64,000 nt of DNA from Prevotella sp. UBA2756 (GTDB lineage: Bacteria; Bacteroidota; Bacteroidia; Bacteroidales; Bacteroidaceae), in assembly GCA_002353205.1 (NCBI GenBank), contig DEJE01000003.1, positions 9,888-73,887 on the forward strand, in the 5' to 3' direction. Positions 26,038-34,492 of the stretch are shown piece after piece. The number at the start of each line of letters is the position of its first letter. Position 1 is the first letter of the stretch. The translations under genes were made by a program, and so were the position numbers. The notes under the pieces are model-generated. The model searched no databases. It was not told the origin of the DNA and worked only from the letters and a program-made list of their open reading frames with translations.

Positions 26038-26052
26038 ACTTAAAAATGTTCA

Positions 26053-26066
26053 GTATTTATAAATAC
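26053..26066. promoter_or_regulatory. Candidate operator: perfect 14-bp palindrome upstream of the SusC promoter
   Basis: GTATTTATAAATAC is a perfect palindrome centred about 26 nt upstream of the -7 box, where an activator of a weak -33 promoter could bind. It is AT-rich in an AT-rich region, so chance is possible. Confidence 0.4.
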
Positions 26067-26304
26067 GGGTGCAAAATTAATGTTTTTTAAGCGCGCAACA
26101 ACTTAATTTTTGATTTTTGGAGTTTGATTTTTGACATAGCTCAAGTGTTTGCCACATCGGTAAAATGGGAAAGGGCACACGGCACAAAGACCGAAAAATA
26201 TTATCAATCGTAAAATATTTTCAGATTAAAAACAAATCCTTCTCTCCCCTACTCCGCCACTCTTCGTCGCCCGCCAGACGCAAGTTTTCGCGCAGGACCT
26301 GCGA

Positions 26305-26397
26305 GTATCTTTCCTCATGTATGTCCTAAAATCTGAGAGACGGACGCACACGATGCAACTCCTCACGCAAAAGACCTGAAAACTGAGGAAAAGATAC
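26305..26397. repeat. Spaced inverted repeat in the gap between manA and the pectin locus
   Basis: GTATCTTTCCTCA (26305-26317) and TGAGGAAAAGATAC (26384-26397) are complementary apart from one unpaired base, separated by 66 nt. The surrounding stretch 26240-26540 has no convincing gene; a 68-codon minus-strand frame there lacks recognisable features. Confidence 0.45.
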
Positions 26398-26544
26398 ACC
26401 TGTCAAGCAGTAATTTCCCGCTCCCGTTTGATTGCTTCTCCCTATGAACCGCCCGCGTTCCGGGATTCCGTCCGAATGGTTTCCCATAGCCAACACGCTT
26501 TGTCCTTCTTGCCGGAAAGCGCCGATTCGCATGCCAACCGACGC

Positions 26545-26720
26545 ATTATTGATTGTAAAATAAATTCATATCGAAAGCAAAATAAATAGAATTGCCGCGC
26601 AGATCAATTGAAATTGCCGTGCAAAACAATTTAAATTGCGCAGCAAAACAAATAAAATTGCGCTGCAAAACAAATAAAATTGCGCTGCAAAACGATTGTA
26701 TTTGCAGCGCAACAGCTTTC
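26545..26720. repeat. 22-bp tandem repeat array, about 8 units, opposite orientation to the array at 13016
   Basis: Units of exactly 22 bp run from 26545 to 26720. The best four share the core AAATTGCGCTGCAAAACAAA; the first two and the last are more diverged. The reverse complement of the core matches the AT-rich units of the array at 13016-13257. It lies between the end of manA and the promoter of the pectin locus. Confidence 0.82.
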
Positions 26721-26801
26721 ATCTGCCTTGTCCAAAGTTCTCTCTCGCCAGTCCAGAAAAGAGCAGTTGCCCTAAGCCGTCGGCTTGAAGAGACGGGCTC
26801 G

Positions 26802-27764
26802 TCAGACGTAGGTTTCGAGGAACTTGACGGTTCCGCTGACGTTCAATGCCTTGGTGGTGGCGGGCACGAGGAGTGTTTCTCCGGCCTGCAGGGTCGTTTC
26901 GTGGCCCTCGTCGTCGGTGATGACGGCGTTGCCGGCGAGTGCGATGAGGATGACGAAGGAGTCGAGGTCGGCATAGTCGAGCGTCATGGGCTCGTCGAGA
27001 TCGTAGACGGCGGTGCAGAAATAGGGGCATTCCACAAGGGTCACCGGCGCGTTCTTCTGCGCCTCATAGCGTGTTCGGTAGTCGGGCAGCACCTCGTAGT
27101 TGATGCTCTCGGCGGCCTCGTGGGTGTGGAGCTCGCGGTAGTTGCCGTCCTTGTCGCGCCGTTTGAAGTCGTAGATGCGGTAGGTGACGTCGCTCGTCTG
27201 CTGTATCTCGGCGAGGAAGCAGCCAGCTCCGATGGCATGGATGCGGCCTGCTGGGAGGAAGAAGACGTCGCCCTCGCCGACCTCGTACTGCGCCAGAGCG
27301 TCGCAGATGGTGTCGTCGTGGACCATCTCCTTGTAGCGCTCGGGCGTGATCTGCTGCTTCAGTCCGCAGTAGAGCTTTGCTCCGGGGTCGCTCTCCATGA
27401 TGTACCACATCTCCGTCTTGCCGCGCCGCTTGCCCTGACGGTGGGCAATCTCGTCGGTGGGGTGCACCTGTATGCTCAGGTCCTGACGTGCATCGATGAA
27501 CTTGATGAGCAGGGGGAACTCGTCGCCGAAGCGCGCGTAGTTGTCGGTTCCCACGAGGTCGCCTTTCAGTTCGGCCACCAGCTGGTTAAGACTCTTGCCC
27601 TGATGCTCGCCCGAGGCGACGACGGTCTCGTTGTCCTTGACGCCAGAGATTTCCCAGCTCTCGCCCACCTGCTGCTGACAGCTGTCGAGCTGCTTGAACG
27701 GAATGATCTTCTCTCCGCCCCAGAGGGTGGACTTCAGAAGAGGATGAAACTTGATTGGTTGCAT
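26802..27764 (-). CDS. manA: Mannose-6-phosphate isomerase, class I
   Basis: Protein of 320 residues. It interconverts fructose 6-phosphate and mannose 6-phosphate in the cytoplasm and feeds mannose into glycolysis or GDP-mannose synthesis. The zinc-site motifs are present: SIQVHPTDE near residue 100 (Gln and His ligands), the Glu of GKTEMWYI, and GRIHAIGAGCFLAEIQQ with a third His. The N-terminus (KFHPLLKSTLWGGEKI) and C-terminal cupin strands are typical of the short bacterial form of about 320 residues. It is the last gene of a minus-strand series, 38 nt after the beta-helix protein gene. Confidence 0.93.
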   Translation of the reverse strand: MQPIKFHPLLKSTLWGGEKIIPFKQLDSCQQQVGESWEISGVKDNETVVASGEHQGKSLNQLVAELKGDLVGTDNYARFGDEFPLLIKFIDARQDLSIQVHPTDEIAHRQGKRRGKTEMWYIMESDPGAKLYCGLKQQITPERYKEMVHDDTICDALAQYEVGEGDVFFLPAGRIHAIGAGCFLAEIQQTSDVTYRIYDFKRRDKDGNYRELHTHEAAESINYEVLPDYRTRYEAQKNAPVTLVECPYFCTAVYDLDEPMTLDYADLDSFVILIALAGNAVITDDEGHETTLQAGETLLVPATTKALNVSGTVKFLETYV

Positions 27765-27802
27765 GTTTTTCGTTTGATTTTCTTGAGTTTATATATTGTT
27801 TT

Positions 27803-29632
27803 TCATTTGCTATCGGACGATGTCCACGCCTTGAAATATCCCTGCGGCGACACCACACGGCCCTGGCTGTCGATGGTTCCCCACGGGTCGCTGACGACGA
27901 TGCGCCCGTCGGGCCGGTTGATCTCATCCACCGGCGGTACGAAAGTGTTCACCGTGGACCGCCGCACCTGCACGTTGCTCTTGAACGTGCAGTTCGACCG
28001 TTCCCTCAGACTGCGGTTCCACTCCAGCCAGAGGAAGCCGTTGCAGATGTTGTAGGCAATGTAGTTGTTCATGTTCGCATGGAACCCTTTGAGCACCTGG
28101 CGTCCGCCGTCGCCGCCTTCGGGCACGTAGCGCGAGAAGATGTCGTAGCCCGACTCGCTGTCGGCCACCACATTGCCGTAGACCTGGATGTTGTAGGCCC
28201 CGTCGTCGGCGTAGATGGCGTGGTTGCCTCCCGTTCCTCCGAAGCAGAGCACCTTGTTGAAGCGGACCACTGCCTCGCGGTTGTTGGTGCCAAGGTAGAT
28301 GGCACCGGAGTCTTTCAGCCCCAGATATTTCTGCCACTGCTTCCATGCAGGCGTCTGGACGATGGTGTTATGCTCCACGAGATGATGGCTTGGTGTCGGC
28401 TTCACGTCGCCCACAAAGACGGCACCATAGTTGATGTCGGTGAACGTGTTGTTGGCGATGTAGCCTTTGTGCTTGCTCAGCACGGCGAAAGCGTTGGCAC
28501 CGTAGTGGCCGATGTTGGTGAACCGCGAGTTGGTCACCTCGAGATAGGCCGTCTCGGAGTCGGTCTCGATGCCGTAATCCTTGATGTCGTGGAAGTGGCA
28601 GTCGTCGACGAAGATGCGCGCCTGCGGTCCGTTGAGCTCGATGGCCTGCCCGGTGGTGTTCGAGAGTGCCGACCGCCGGATGACGAGTTCGCCGTAATTC
28701 ATGATGCAACGGCGCCCTGCCCCGGCGATGTCCACGTTGTCGAGCTCGAGCACAGCCCCTGCCTCGACGGTGATGAGGGGTGTGTCGGTGCGGCTCTTCG
28801 CGACGGCGGGCTCCGAAGACCATATCCTTCCGCCCTTCACCTTCACGCCCTCGCCGTCGGTCCGCGCGTCGAAGGGTCCGAAGTTGGACAGGAAGAAATA
28901 GTTGTCTTTGCGCCATTGCTCCGAGGCGAGCGACGGGTCGTAGTACCAGCCATCCCATTCGTAGTCGACGAAGAAGTGCTTGCCGCGCTTGCTGAACGAG
29001 AGCACCTTGCCGCTGTTGCGGTAGAACCACCATCCGTAGGTGATGAAGACGTTGTCGGTGTCGATGTGTTTGCCCTTCTTCAGGCCGTAGAGGCTGACGA
29101 AATCGTCGGGCAGCTGGATGCGGAACACCTTGGAATTGTTGTCGGAACCGACCTTCTCCAAGCGCTCGATGCGGAAGAAGCCGGTGCGTGAGAGCTGCAG
29201 GTGGCGCCTGTCAGACGGGCTGAAGAACACATCGCGGCTGCCCACGGCTTTCGTGTAGGCATCGCCGTTGCGCAACAGGCGGTTATCTTCGGTCCTTCCG
29301 TCGACGATGGCCGTCATGCCGTGGCTCTTGCCGCCCACGATTCTGACGTGCGCGTTCTTCCTGATGACGATGCTACGCGTCCTGACAAGGTCGGTCGTGA
29401 GCGTGACGACGGTGTTGCGCCCGATGCTTTCGCCAATGGTTGCAGAGGAAATGGAATTGTTCTTGCTGAAGACGAAGGCCGTCGGCTGCTCCCTTTGGAA
29501 CGTGCATGGCGGATAGTCGGGGCGCGATGAGCTGACGGGAGTAAACGACGCGGCGGCCTGACCGGCGCACTCTGTGGCCAACGACAAGAGGCAGAGCAAC
29601 TGACAGAGGCGATGGATGCACGATGGTTTCAT
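27803..29632 (-). CDS. Secreted right-handed beta-helix protein
   Basis: Protein of 609 residues with a signal peptide (about 1-24, ending ECAG). The first 130 residues carry a strand-rich segment of the kind that opens pectate-lyase-fold proteins. From about 290 to 530 there are short Asn-rich rungs typical of parallel beta-helices: ALSNTTGQAIELNG, CHFHDIKDYGIETDS, NSRFTNIGHYGANAFAV, NNTFTDINYGAVF, NTIVQTPAWKQW and NVVADSESGYDIF. Many such proteins act on polysaccharides, and its closeness to a pectin locus makes that plausible, but no catalytic residues of a named family were recognised. It sits 18 nt after trkH and may share its transcript. Confidence 0.75.
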   Translation of the reverse strand: MKPSCIHRLCQLLCLLSLATECAGQAAASFTPVSSSRPDYPPCTFQREQPTAFVFSKNNSISSATIGESIGRNTVVTLTTDLVRTRSIVIRKNAHVRIVGGKSHGMTAIVDGRTEDNRLLRNGDAYTKAVGSRDVFFSPSDRRHLQLSRTGFFRIERLEKVGSDNNSKVFRIQLPDDFVSLYGLKKGKHIDTDNVFITYGWWFYRNSGKVLSFSKRGKHFFVDYEWDGWYYDPSLASEQWRKDNYFFLSNFGPFDARTDGEGVKVKGGRIWSSEPAVAKSRTDTPLITVEAGAVLELDNVDIAGAGRRCIMNYGELVIRRSALSNTTGQAIELNGPQARIFVDDCHFHDIKDYGIETDSETAYLEVTNSRFTNIGHYGANAFAVLSKHKGYIANNTFTDINYGAVFVGDVKPTPSHHLVEHNTIVQTPAWKQWQKYLGLKDSGAIYLGTNNREAVVRFNKVLCFGGTGGNHAIYADDGAYNIQVYGNVVADSESGYDIFSRYVPEGGDGGRQVLKGFHANMNNYIAYNICNGFLWLEWNRSLRERSNCTFKSNVQVRRSTVNTFVPPVDEINRPDGRIVVSDPWGTIDSQGRVVSPQGYFKAWTSSDSK

Positions 29633-29650
29633 GGTCGGGGGGAATGATGA

Positions 29651-31108
29651 TCAGTTGTCTTTCCAGAACGAAGGGGTGAAGAGCACGAGCACGCTGAAGA
29701 TTTCGAGACGTCCCATCAGCATGAGTCCCGAAAGCAACCACTTCACCGTGTCGGGCAGGATGCCCCACGACATCATCGGGCCTATCTCGAGTCCGAGCGT
29801 CGGTCCGACGTTGCTGGCACAGCTGATGGCAATGGTGATGGAGTTGGTGCTGTCGACGCCCATCACAATCATGCAGAAATAGGTGAAGAGGCACAGCATC
29901 ATGTAGGCGGCAAAAAAGGCAAGCAGGGTGACTTGCGCCGAATAAGGGATGGTGTTGTCGTTCACCTTCACGGGCAAGACAGCCCTTGGATGCAGGATGC
30001 GCCGGATCTCGTTCTTCATGATAGTGAACACCATGACCGAGCGGATGCACTTGAATCCGCCGCTGGTGGAGCCCGAACAAGCTCCGAGAACCATACAGAT
30101 GCTGAGGATGACCCACGTGATGTGGTGCCACTGAGCAGGGTCGTCGTTGAGAATACCTGTCGTTGTGATGAACGATGTGACTTGGAAAAGGCTCACGCGG
30201 AGGGCGTCGGCCCACTGGTAACCGTTGTCGCGAATAAGAATAATGGAGATGGCAAAGGCCGCCACAAGCACGAGGCTGATATAGAAACGAAACTCTGAGT
30301 TTCGGAAAAACTGCTTGATGCGCCCTTTGAAGAGTGTTGTATATAATAAGGTGAAGCTCGTTCCCGAGAGGAACATGAATGCTATGGCCGTGTAGTCGAT
30401 GTAGGGATTGTGGAAATAACCCGTGCTGGCGTTGTGCGTGGAGAATCCTCCCGTGGCCGTCGTCGTCATGGCGTAGTTCATCGCATCGAACGTTCCCATG
30501 CCCGCCAGGTAGTAGGACACGCCGCAACCGATGGTAAGCAGGAAATAGATGCTCCATATCCACTTCGCCGTGGTGCTCAGCCGAGGGTGCATCTTGGCGC
30601 GGATGGGGCCTGTAGCTTCGGCCGAGAAGACCTTCACGTTGCCACCTACGAGGGAAGGTATGATGGCGATGGTGAAGAAGACGATTCCCAGACCACCTAT
30701 CCACTGCGTCATCGTCCGCCAGAACAGCAGGGCATGGGGCAGACTCTCCACATCGTCGAGGATGCTGCAGCCCGTTGTGGTGAATCCCGAGATGGTTTCG
30801 AAATAGGCATCGGTGAAGTTGGTGATGTAGCCGCTGATCATGAAGGGCAGCGATCCGAACAGACTGAAGATAAGCCACGTCAGCGTGACCAGCAGATAGG
30901 CTTCACGACGGCCGAGCGAGTTGACCGATTCGCGTCCGAGATACTTGAACACGATGCCGCCCATGATCGTCATGACGACGGAGATGATGAATGCCAGCGA
31001 GTCGTCTTCACCAAAATAGAACGACATGGCAAGGCACCACACCATCATCGCCGCTTCGATGAAAAGCAGCGTACCGATGATCTTGTAGATGATTCTATAG
31101 TTCAGCAT
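29651..31108 (-). CDS. trkH: Potassium uptake protein, TrkH family
   Basis: Integral membrane subunit of a Trk/Ktr potassium channel-like importer. I start it at the ATG ending at 31108 (MLNYRIIYKIIGTLLF), the usual TrkH beginning; the longer frame would overlap trkA and adds 18 polar residues. The 485-residue protein has about ten hydrophobic segments and the pore-loop selectivity signatures (FETISGFTTTGCSILDDVES, MTTTATGGFSTHNAS, ITTTGILNDD, CSGSTSGGFKCIR). It pairs with TrkA, encoded 34 nt upstream. Confidence 0.93.
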   Translation of the reverse strand: MLNYRIIYKIIGTLLFIEAAMMVWCLAMSFYFGEDDSLAFIISVVMTIMGGIVFKYLGRESVNSLGRREAYLLVTLTWLIFSLFGSLPFMISGYITNFTDAYFETISGFTTTGCSILDDVESLPHALLFWRTMTQWIGGLGIVFFTIAIIPSLVGGNVKVFSAEATGPIRAKMHPRLSTTAKWIWSIYFLLTIGCGVSYYLAGMGTFDAMNYAMTTTATGGFSTHNASTGYFHNPYIDYTAIAFMFLSGTSFTLLYTTLFKGRIKQFFRNSEFRFYISLVLVAAFAISIILIRDNGYQWADALRVSLFQVTSFITTTGILNDDPAQWHHITWVILSICMVLGACSGSTSGGFKCIRSVMVFTIMKNEIRRILHPRAVLPVKVNDNTIPYSAQVTLLAFFAAYMMLCLFTYFCMIVMGVDSTNSITIAISCASNVGPTLGLEIGPMMSWGILPDTVKWLLSGLMLMGRLEIFSVLVLFTPSFWKDN

Positions 31109-31142
31109 CCTATCGTAACCCTGACTGTTAATGAAGATGGCG

Positions 31143-32486
31143 CTACTTGAAGAATTTCTCAATCTTCGTCATATTGATGTCGTGGCAGAACACCACCACG
31201 GTGTCGCCGGCCTCAATCTGCGTACCGCCCGATACCAGTTGCCCTTCGCCGTGACGCACCAGTCCGCCGATGGTAGCTCCCTGGGGCAGACCGAGCTCGA
31301 ACACCTTCTTGCGCGTCACTTTGGAGCCCTGTTGCGCCGTGAACTCCGCCACATCGGCGTTGGCCGACATCAGGAAGCGAATGTTGTTCACGTCGGCATC
31401 GAGCATCATCTGGTAGATATAGCTGGCGGCCAGCGCTTTCTTGTTGATGATGGTGCCGATGTCGAGGCTTTCGGCCATGCTCACATAGTCGAAGTTCTCC
31501 ACCATGGCCACCGTCTTCCTGACACCCAGGCGCTTGGCCGTGAGGCAAGCCAGGATGTTGGTCTCGGCATTGCCCGTGAGTGCCACGAAGGCCTGAGTGT
31601 TCTTGATGCCCTCCTCGGCGAGCAGTCCGAGGTCGCGACCGTCGCCGTAGATCACCATCACGCGGTCGGTGTCGACCAGTTCGTTGAGTTTCTCACATCG
31701 GGCCTCGTTGGCCTCGAAGAGCTTCACGTTCATATATTCAGGCATCATGGACGTGGCTCTGACCGCCGTTGCGCCTCCGCCCATGATCATCACGTTCTTC
31801 ACATCCACATAATGCTCCTTACCCACAATCTTTCGGATGTAGGGAATGTAGTTGCGCGTGGTCATGAAGTAAGCGATATCGTTGAGTTGCAGCACGTCGT
31901 CGCCTCGCGGTATGATGGTTTCGTCGTGTCGCTTCACGGCCACCACATGGTATGGCGACTCCGGTTTGCACAGATCCTTGAGCGGTTCGTTCAGAATCTC
32001 GCACGTGTCGCGCAACTTGATACCCAGCATGACGAGTGCTCCGCCGTGGACGTCCCACCGCTGTCTCACCCACGACATCTTCAGACCGTTGGCAATGTCG
32101 CGCGCGGCGAGGTTTTCGGGGTATATCAGCGACGAGATGCCCACGCTTTCGAATATCTCGGCCATCTTCGGGTCGATGTATTCGCTGTTGTCGACCTTCG
32201 CCACGGTGCGCTTAGCCCCCAGCGCCTTGGCCAGCATGCAGGCGTTCATGTTCAGGTTCTCGTCGGGAGTGACGGCAATGAACAGGTCGGCATCGCTGAC
32301 TCCGGCATCCTTGAGCGTCCGTATTCGCGAGTTGGTGGCGTGGACGGTCATCAGGTCGTAGTCGTTGCTGATACTCGACAGGCGCTCTTCGTCGGAGTCG
32401 ATGAGCACGGTGTCGTGGTTGTTCCTCGACAAGAGCTTGGCCAGATGGGTTCCGATGGCGTATGCGCCTACGATGATTATCTTCAT
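31143..32486 (-). CDS. trkA: Trk potassium uptake regulatory subunit TrkA
   Basis: Cytoplasmic nucleotide-binding subunit gating TrkH. The 447-residue protein has two tandem RCK modules. The first begins MKIIIVGAYAIGTHLAKLLS with a Rossmann glycine loop and contains VDNSEYIDP. The second begins near residue 230 (VMIMGGGATAVRATSMM) and has VMVIYGDGRDLGLL and FVALTGNAETNILAC. Two TrkA_C parts follow each fold. It lies between dxs (42 nt upstream) and trkH. Confidence 0.94.
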   Translation of the reverse strand: MKIIIVGAYAIGTHLAKLLSRNNHDTVLIDSDEERLSSISNDYDLMTVHATNSRIRTLKDAGVSDADLFIAVTPDENLNMNACMLAKALGAKRTVAKVDNSEYIDPKMAEIFESVGISSLIYPENLAARDIANGLKMSWVRQRWDVHGGALVMLGIKLRDTCEILNEPLKDLCKPESPYHVVAVKRHDETIIPRGDDVLQLNDIAYFMTTRNYIPYIRKIVGKEHYVDVKNVMIMGGGATAVRATSMMPEYMNVKLFEANEARCEKLNELVDTDRVMVIYGDGRDLGLLAEEGIKNTQAFVALTGNAETNILACLTAKRLGVRKTVAMVENFDYVSMAESLDIGTIINKKALAASYIYQMMLDADVNNIRFLMSANADVAEFTAQQGSKVTRKKVFELGLPQGATIGGLVRHGEGQLVSGGTQIEAGDTVVVFCHDINMTKIEKFFK

Positions 32487-32528
32487 GGTTCTCTATACCT
32501 TATTATATATATACGATCTCGACGGCTT

Positions 32529-34448
32529 TCACGCCATCGCTTCGATGGCAGCGGCAATGCCCTCGGCATCGAGGCCCACGATGTGTTGCAGTTCGCCCAC
32601 CGTGCCGTGTTGAACAAACTCGTCGGGCAGTCCGAGACGCTGCACGCGCGGTGTGAACCCGTGATCGTTCATCCACTCGAGCACGGCCGAGCCCATGCCG
32701 CCGTTCTTCACCCCGTCTTCCACGGTGACGATGCGGCCGAAGCGCTGCCCCACCTCTTCCAGAATATGCTCGTCGAGGGGTTTCAGGAAGCGCATGTCGT
32801 AGTGAGCCACGCTCAGCCGGCACCCTTTGGCCTGTAGCAAGTCGATGGCTTGGGCGACATTGTTGCCCAACGGCCCGATGCTCAGCACTGCCACATCGCT
32901 GCCGTCGCGCAGCTTCGTGCCTGTTCCGACGGCCACCTCTTCGAGCGGACAGCGCCAGTCGACGAGCACTCCGCGGCCCCGTGGATATCGGATGACGAAC
33001 GTTCCCTTGCCCGGCAACTGCGCCGTGAACATCAACCTTCGCAGCTCGTGCTCGTTGAGCGGCGATGCGATGGTGAGATGAGGGATGGGTCGCAGGGCTG
33101 CCATGTCGAAGGCTCCGTGGTGTGTGGCCCCGTCTTCGCCCACCAGTCCGGCGCGGTCGAAGCATAGGACGACGGGCAGTCGCAGTATGGCGGCGTCGTG
33201 TATGATGTTGTCGTAGGCTCTCTGTGCGAAGGCGCTGTAGATATTGCAGAACGGAATGAGCCCGTCCTTGGCCATTCCGGCCGAGAATGTCACGGCATGT
33301 CCCTCGGCAATGCCCACGTCGAACGTCCGTTCGGGCATCTCTTTCATCATGATGTTCATCGAGCAGCCCGTGGGCATGGCCGGCGTGACGCCTACGATCT
33401 TCGGATTCTGGCGTGCCAGCTCCAACAGGGTGTGGCCGAAGACGTGCTGGAACTTCGGCGGTTGGCCGCCGTTGTCCTCCACGATGCGCTCGCCGGTGTC
33501 GGGATCGAACTTCCCGGGCGCATGCCACACGGTGACATCCTTCTCTGCCGGGGCATAGCCGTGCCCTTTCTGCGTGTGCAGATGGAGCAGCTTGGGGCCT
33601 TTCATGTCCTTCAGCTGCCGCAGAATGCGCACGATTTCTTTCACGTCGTGCCCGTTGAAGGGTCCGAAATATCGGATGTTCAGCCCCTCGAAGATGTTCT
33701 GCTGGTGGCTGATGGCCGATTTCAGTGCGTTGCTCAGTCGGATGATGCCGTTGCGGCGGTCTTCCTGCAGCATGCCTTTACTGTGAAGCCACCGCGCAGC
33801 CTTGAAACGATACTTGTTGTAGGTCTCGTTGGTGCTGATGTTGAGCAGATATTGCTTCATGCCTCCCACCGAACGGTCGATCGACATGTTGTTATCGTTG
33901 AGGATGATGAGCAGGTCGTTGGGCGACGACGACACGTTGTTCAGGCCCTCGAAGGCCAGTCCGCCCGACATGGCACCGTCGCCGATGACGGCCACCACCT
34001 TCCTGTTCGTCTTCTCTCCCGAATTGTTGATCTTCGAGGCCACGGCCATTCCCAGTGCGGCCGAGATGCTGTTGGAGGCGTGTCCGCAGGTGAACGTGTC
34101 GTATTCGCTCTCCATGGGCGACGGGAAGGGCATCAGTCCGCCCAGCTTGCGGTTGGTGCAGAAGGCCTCGCGCCGCCCTGTTAGGATCTTGTGCCCGTAG
34201 GCTTGGTGCCCCACATCCCACACAATGCGGTCGTCGGGAGTGTTGAAAACATAGTGAAGGGCCACCGTCAGCTCCACCACTCCGAGGCTCGACGCCAAGT
34301 GTCCGGGGTTCATCGACACCTCTCTCACGATGTCGCGGCGCAGCTCAGCGCACAGTTCAGGCAGCTGGTCTACGCTCAGTCGGCGCAGGTCGGCAGGCCA
34401 TTTGATGCTGGTTAGTATGTCGTAATTCGTTTCGTCCACGTTTGCCAA
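32529..34448 (-). CDS. dxs: 1-deoxy-D-xylulose-5-phosphate synthase
   Basis: First enzyme of the methylerythritol phosphate isoprenoid pathway: condenses pyruvate and glyceraldehyde 3-phosphate with thiamine diphosphate. The 639-residue protein has the expected blocks: MNPGHLASSLGVVELTVALH, WDVGHQAYGHKILTGR, the cofactor site VIGDGAMSGGLAFEGLNN with LNDNNMSID, CFDRAGLVGEDGATHHGAFD in the transketolase domain, and a C-terminal domain ending EGIAAAIEAMA. The frame can only start with TTG at 34448, because a stop lies two codons upstream and the next ATG is far inside conserved sequence. A promoter box is 17 nt upstream. Confidence 0.95.
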   Translation of the reverse strand: MANVDETNYDILTSIKWPADLRRLSVDQLPELCAELRRDIVREVSMNPGHLASSLGVVELTVALHYVFNTPDDRIVWDVGHQAYGHKILTGRREAFCTNRKLGGLMPFPSPMESEYDTFTCGHASNSISAALGMAVASKINNSGEKTNRKVVAVIGDGAMSGGLAFEGLNNVSSSPNDLLIILNDNNMSIDRSVGGMKQYLLNISTNETYNKYRFKAARWLHSKGMLQEDRRNGIIRLSNALKSAISHQQNIFEGLNIRYFGPFNGHDVKEIVRILRQLKDMKGPKLLHLHTQKGHGYAPAEKDVTVWHAPGKFDPDTGERIVEDNGGQPPKFQHVFGHTLLELARQNPKIVGVTPAMPTGCSMNIMMKEMPERTFDVGIAEGHAVTFSAGMAKDGLIPFCNIYSAFAQRAYDNIIHDAAILRLPVVLCFDRAGLVGEDGATHHGAFDMAALRPIPHLTIASPLNEHELRRLMFTAQLPGKGTFVIRYPRGRGVLVDWRCPLEEVAVGTGTKLRDGSDVAVLSIGPLGNNVAQAIDLLQAKGCRLSVAHYDMRFLKPLDEHILEEVGQRFGRIVTVEDGVKNGGMGSAVLEWMNDHGFTPRVQRLGLPDEFVQHGTVGELQHIVGLDAEGIAAAIEAMA

Positions 34449-34464
34449 AGGCTATAATTTCGTG

Positions 34465-34472
34465 CAAAAATA
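34465..34472 (-). promoter_or_regulatory. Promoter -7 box of dxs
   Basis: TATTTTTG on the minus strand fits TAnnTTTG. It implies a transcript starting near 34458 and a leader of only about 10 nt before the TTG start of dxs. It separates dxs from the reverse transcriptase gene that ends at 34493. Confidence 0.6.
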
Positions 34473-34492
34473 CAAAATATTTTGGGAAAATC

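Noticed and set aside
26326..26532. 68-codon minus-strand frame between the pectin promoter and the 22-bp array
   Set aside because: No start signal, no homology and irregular composition; the interval is better described as non-coding with an inverted repeat.
26592..28055. 487-codon plus-strand frame beginning in the 22-bp array and running through manA
   Set aside because: It is antisense to manA and the beta-helix gene for most of its length and begins in the repeat array.
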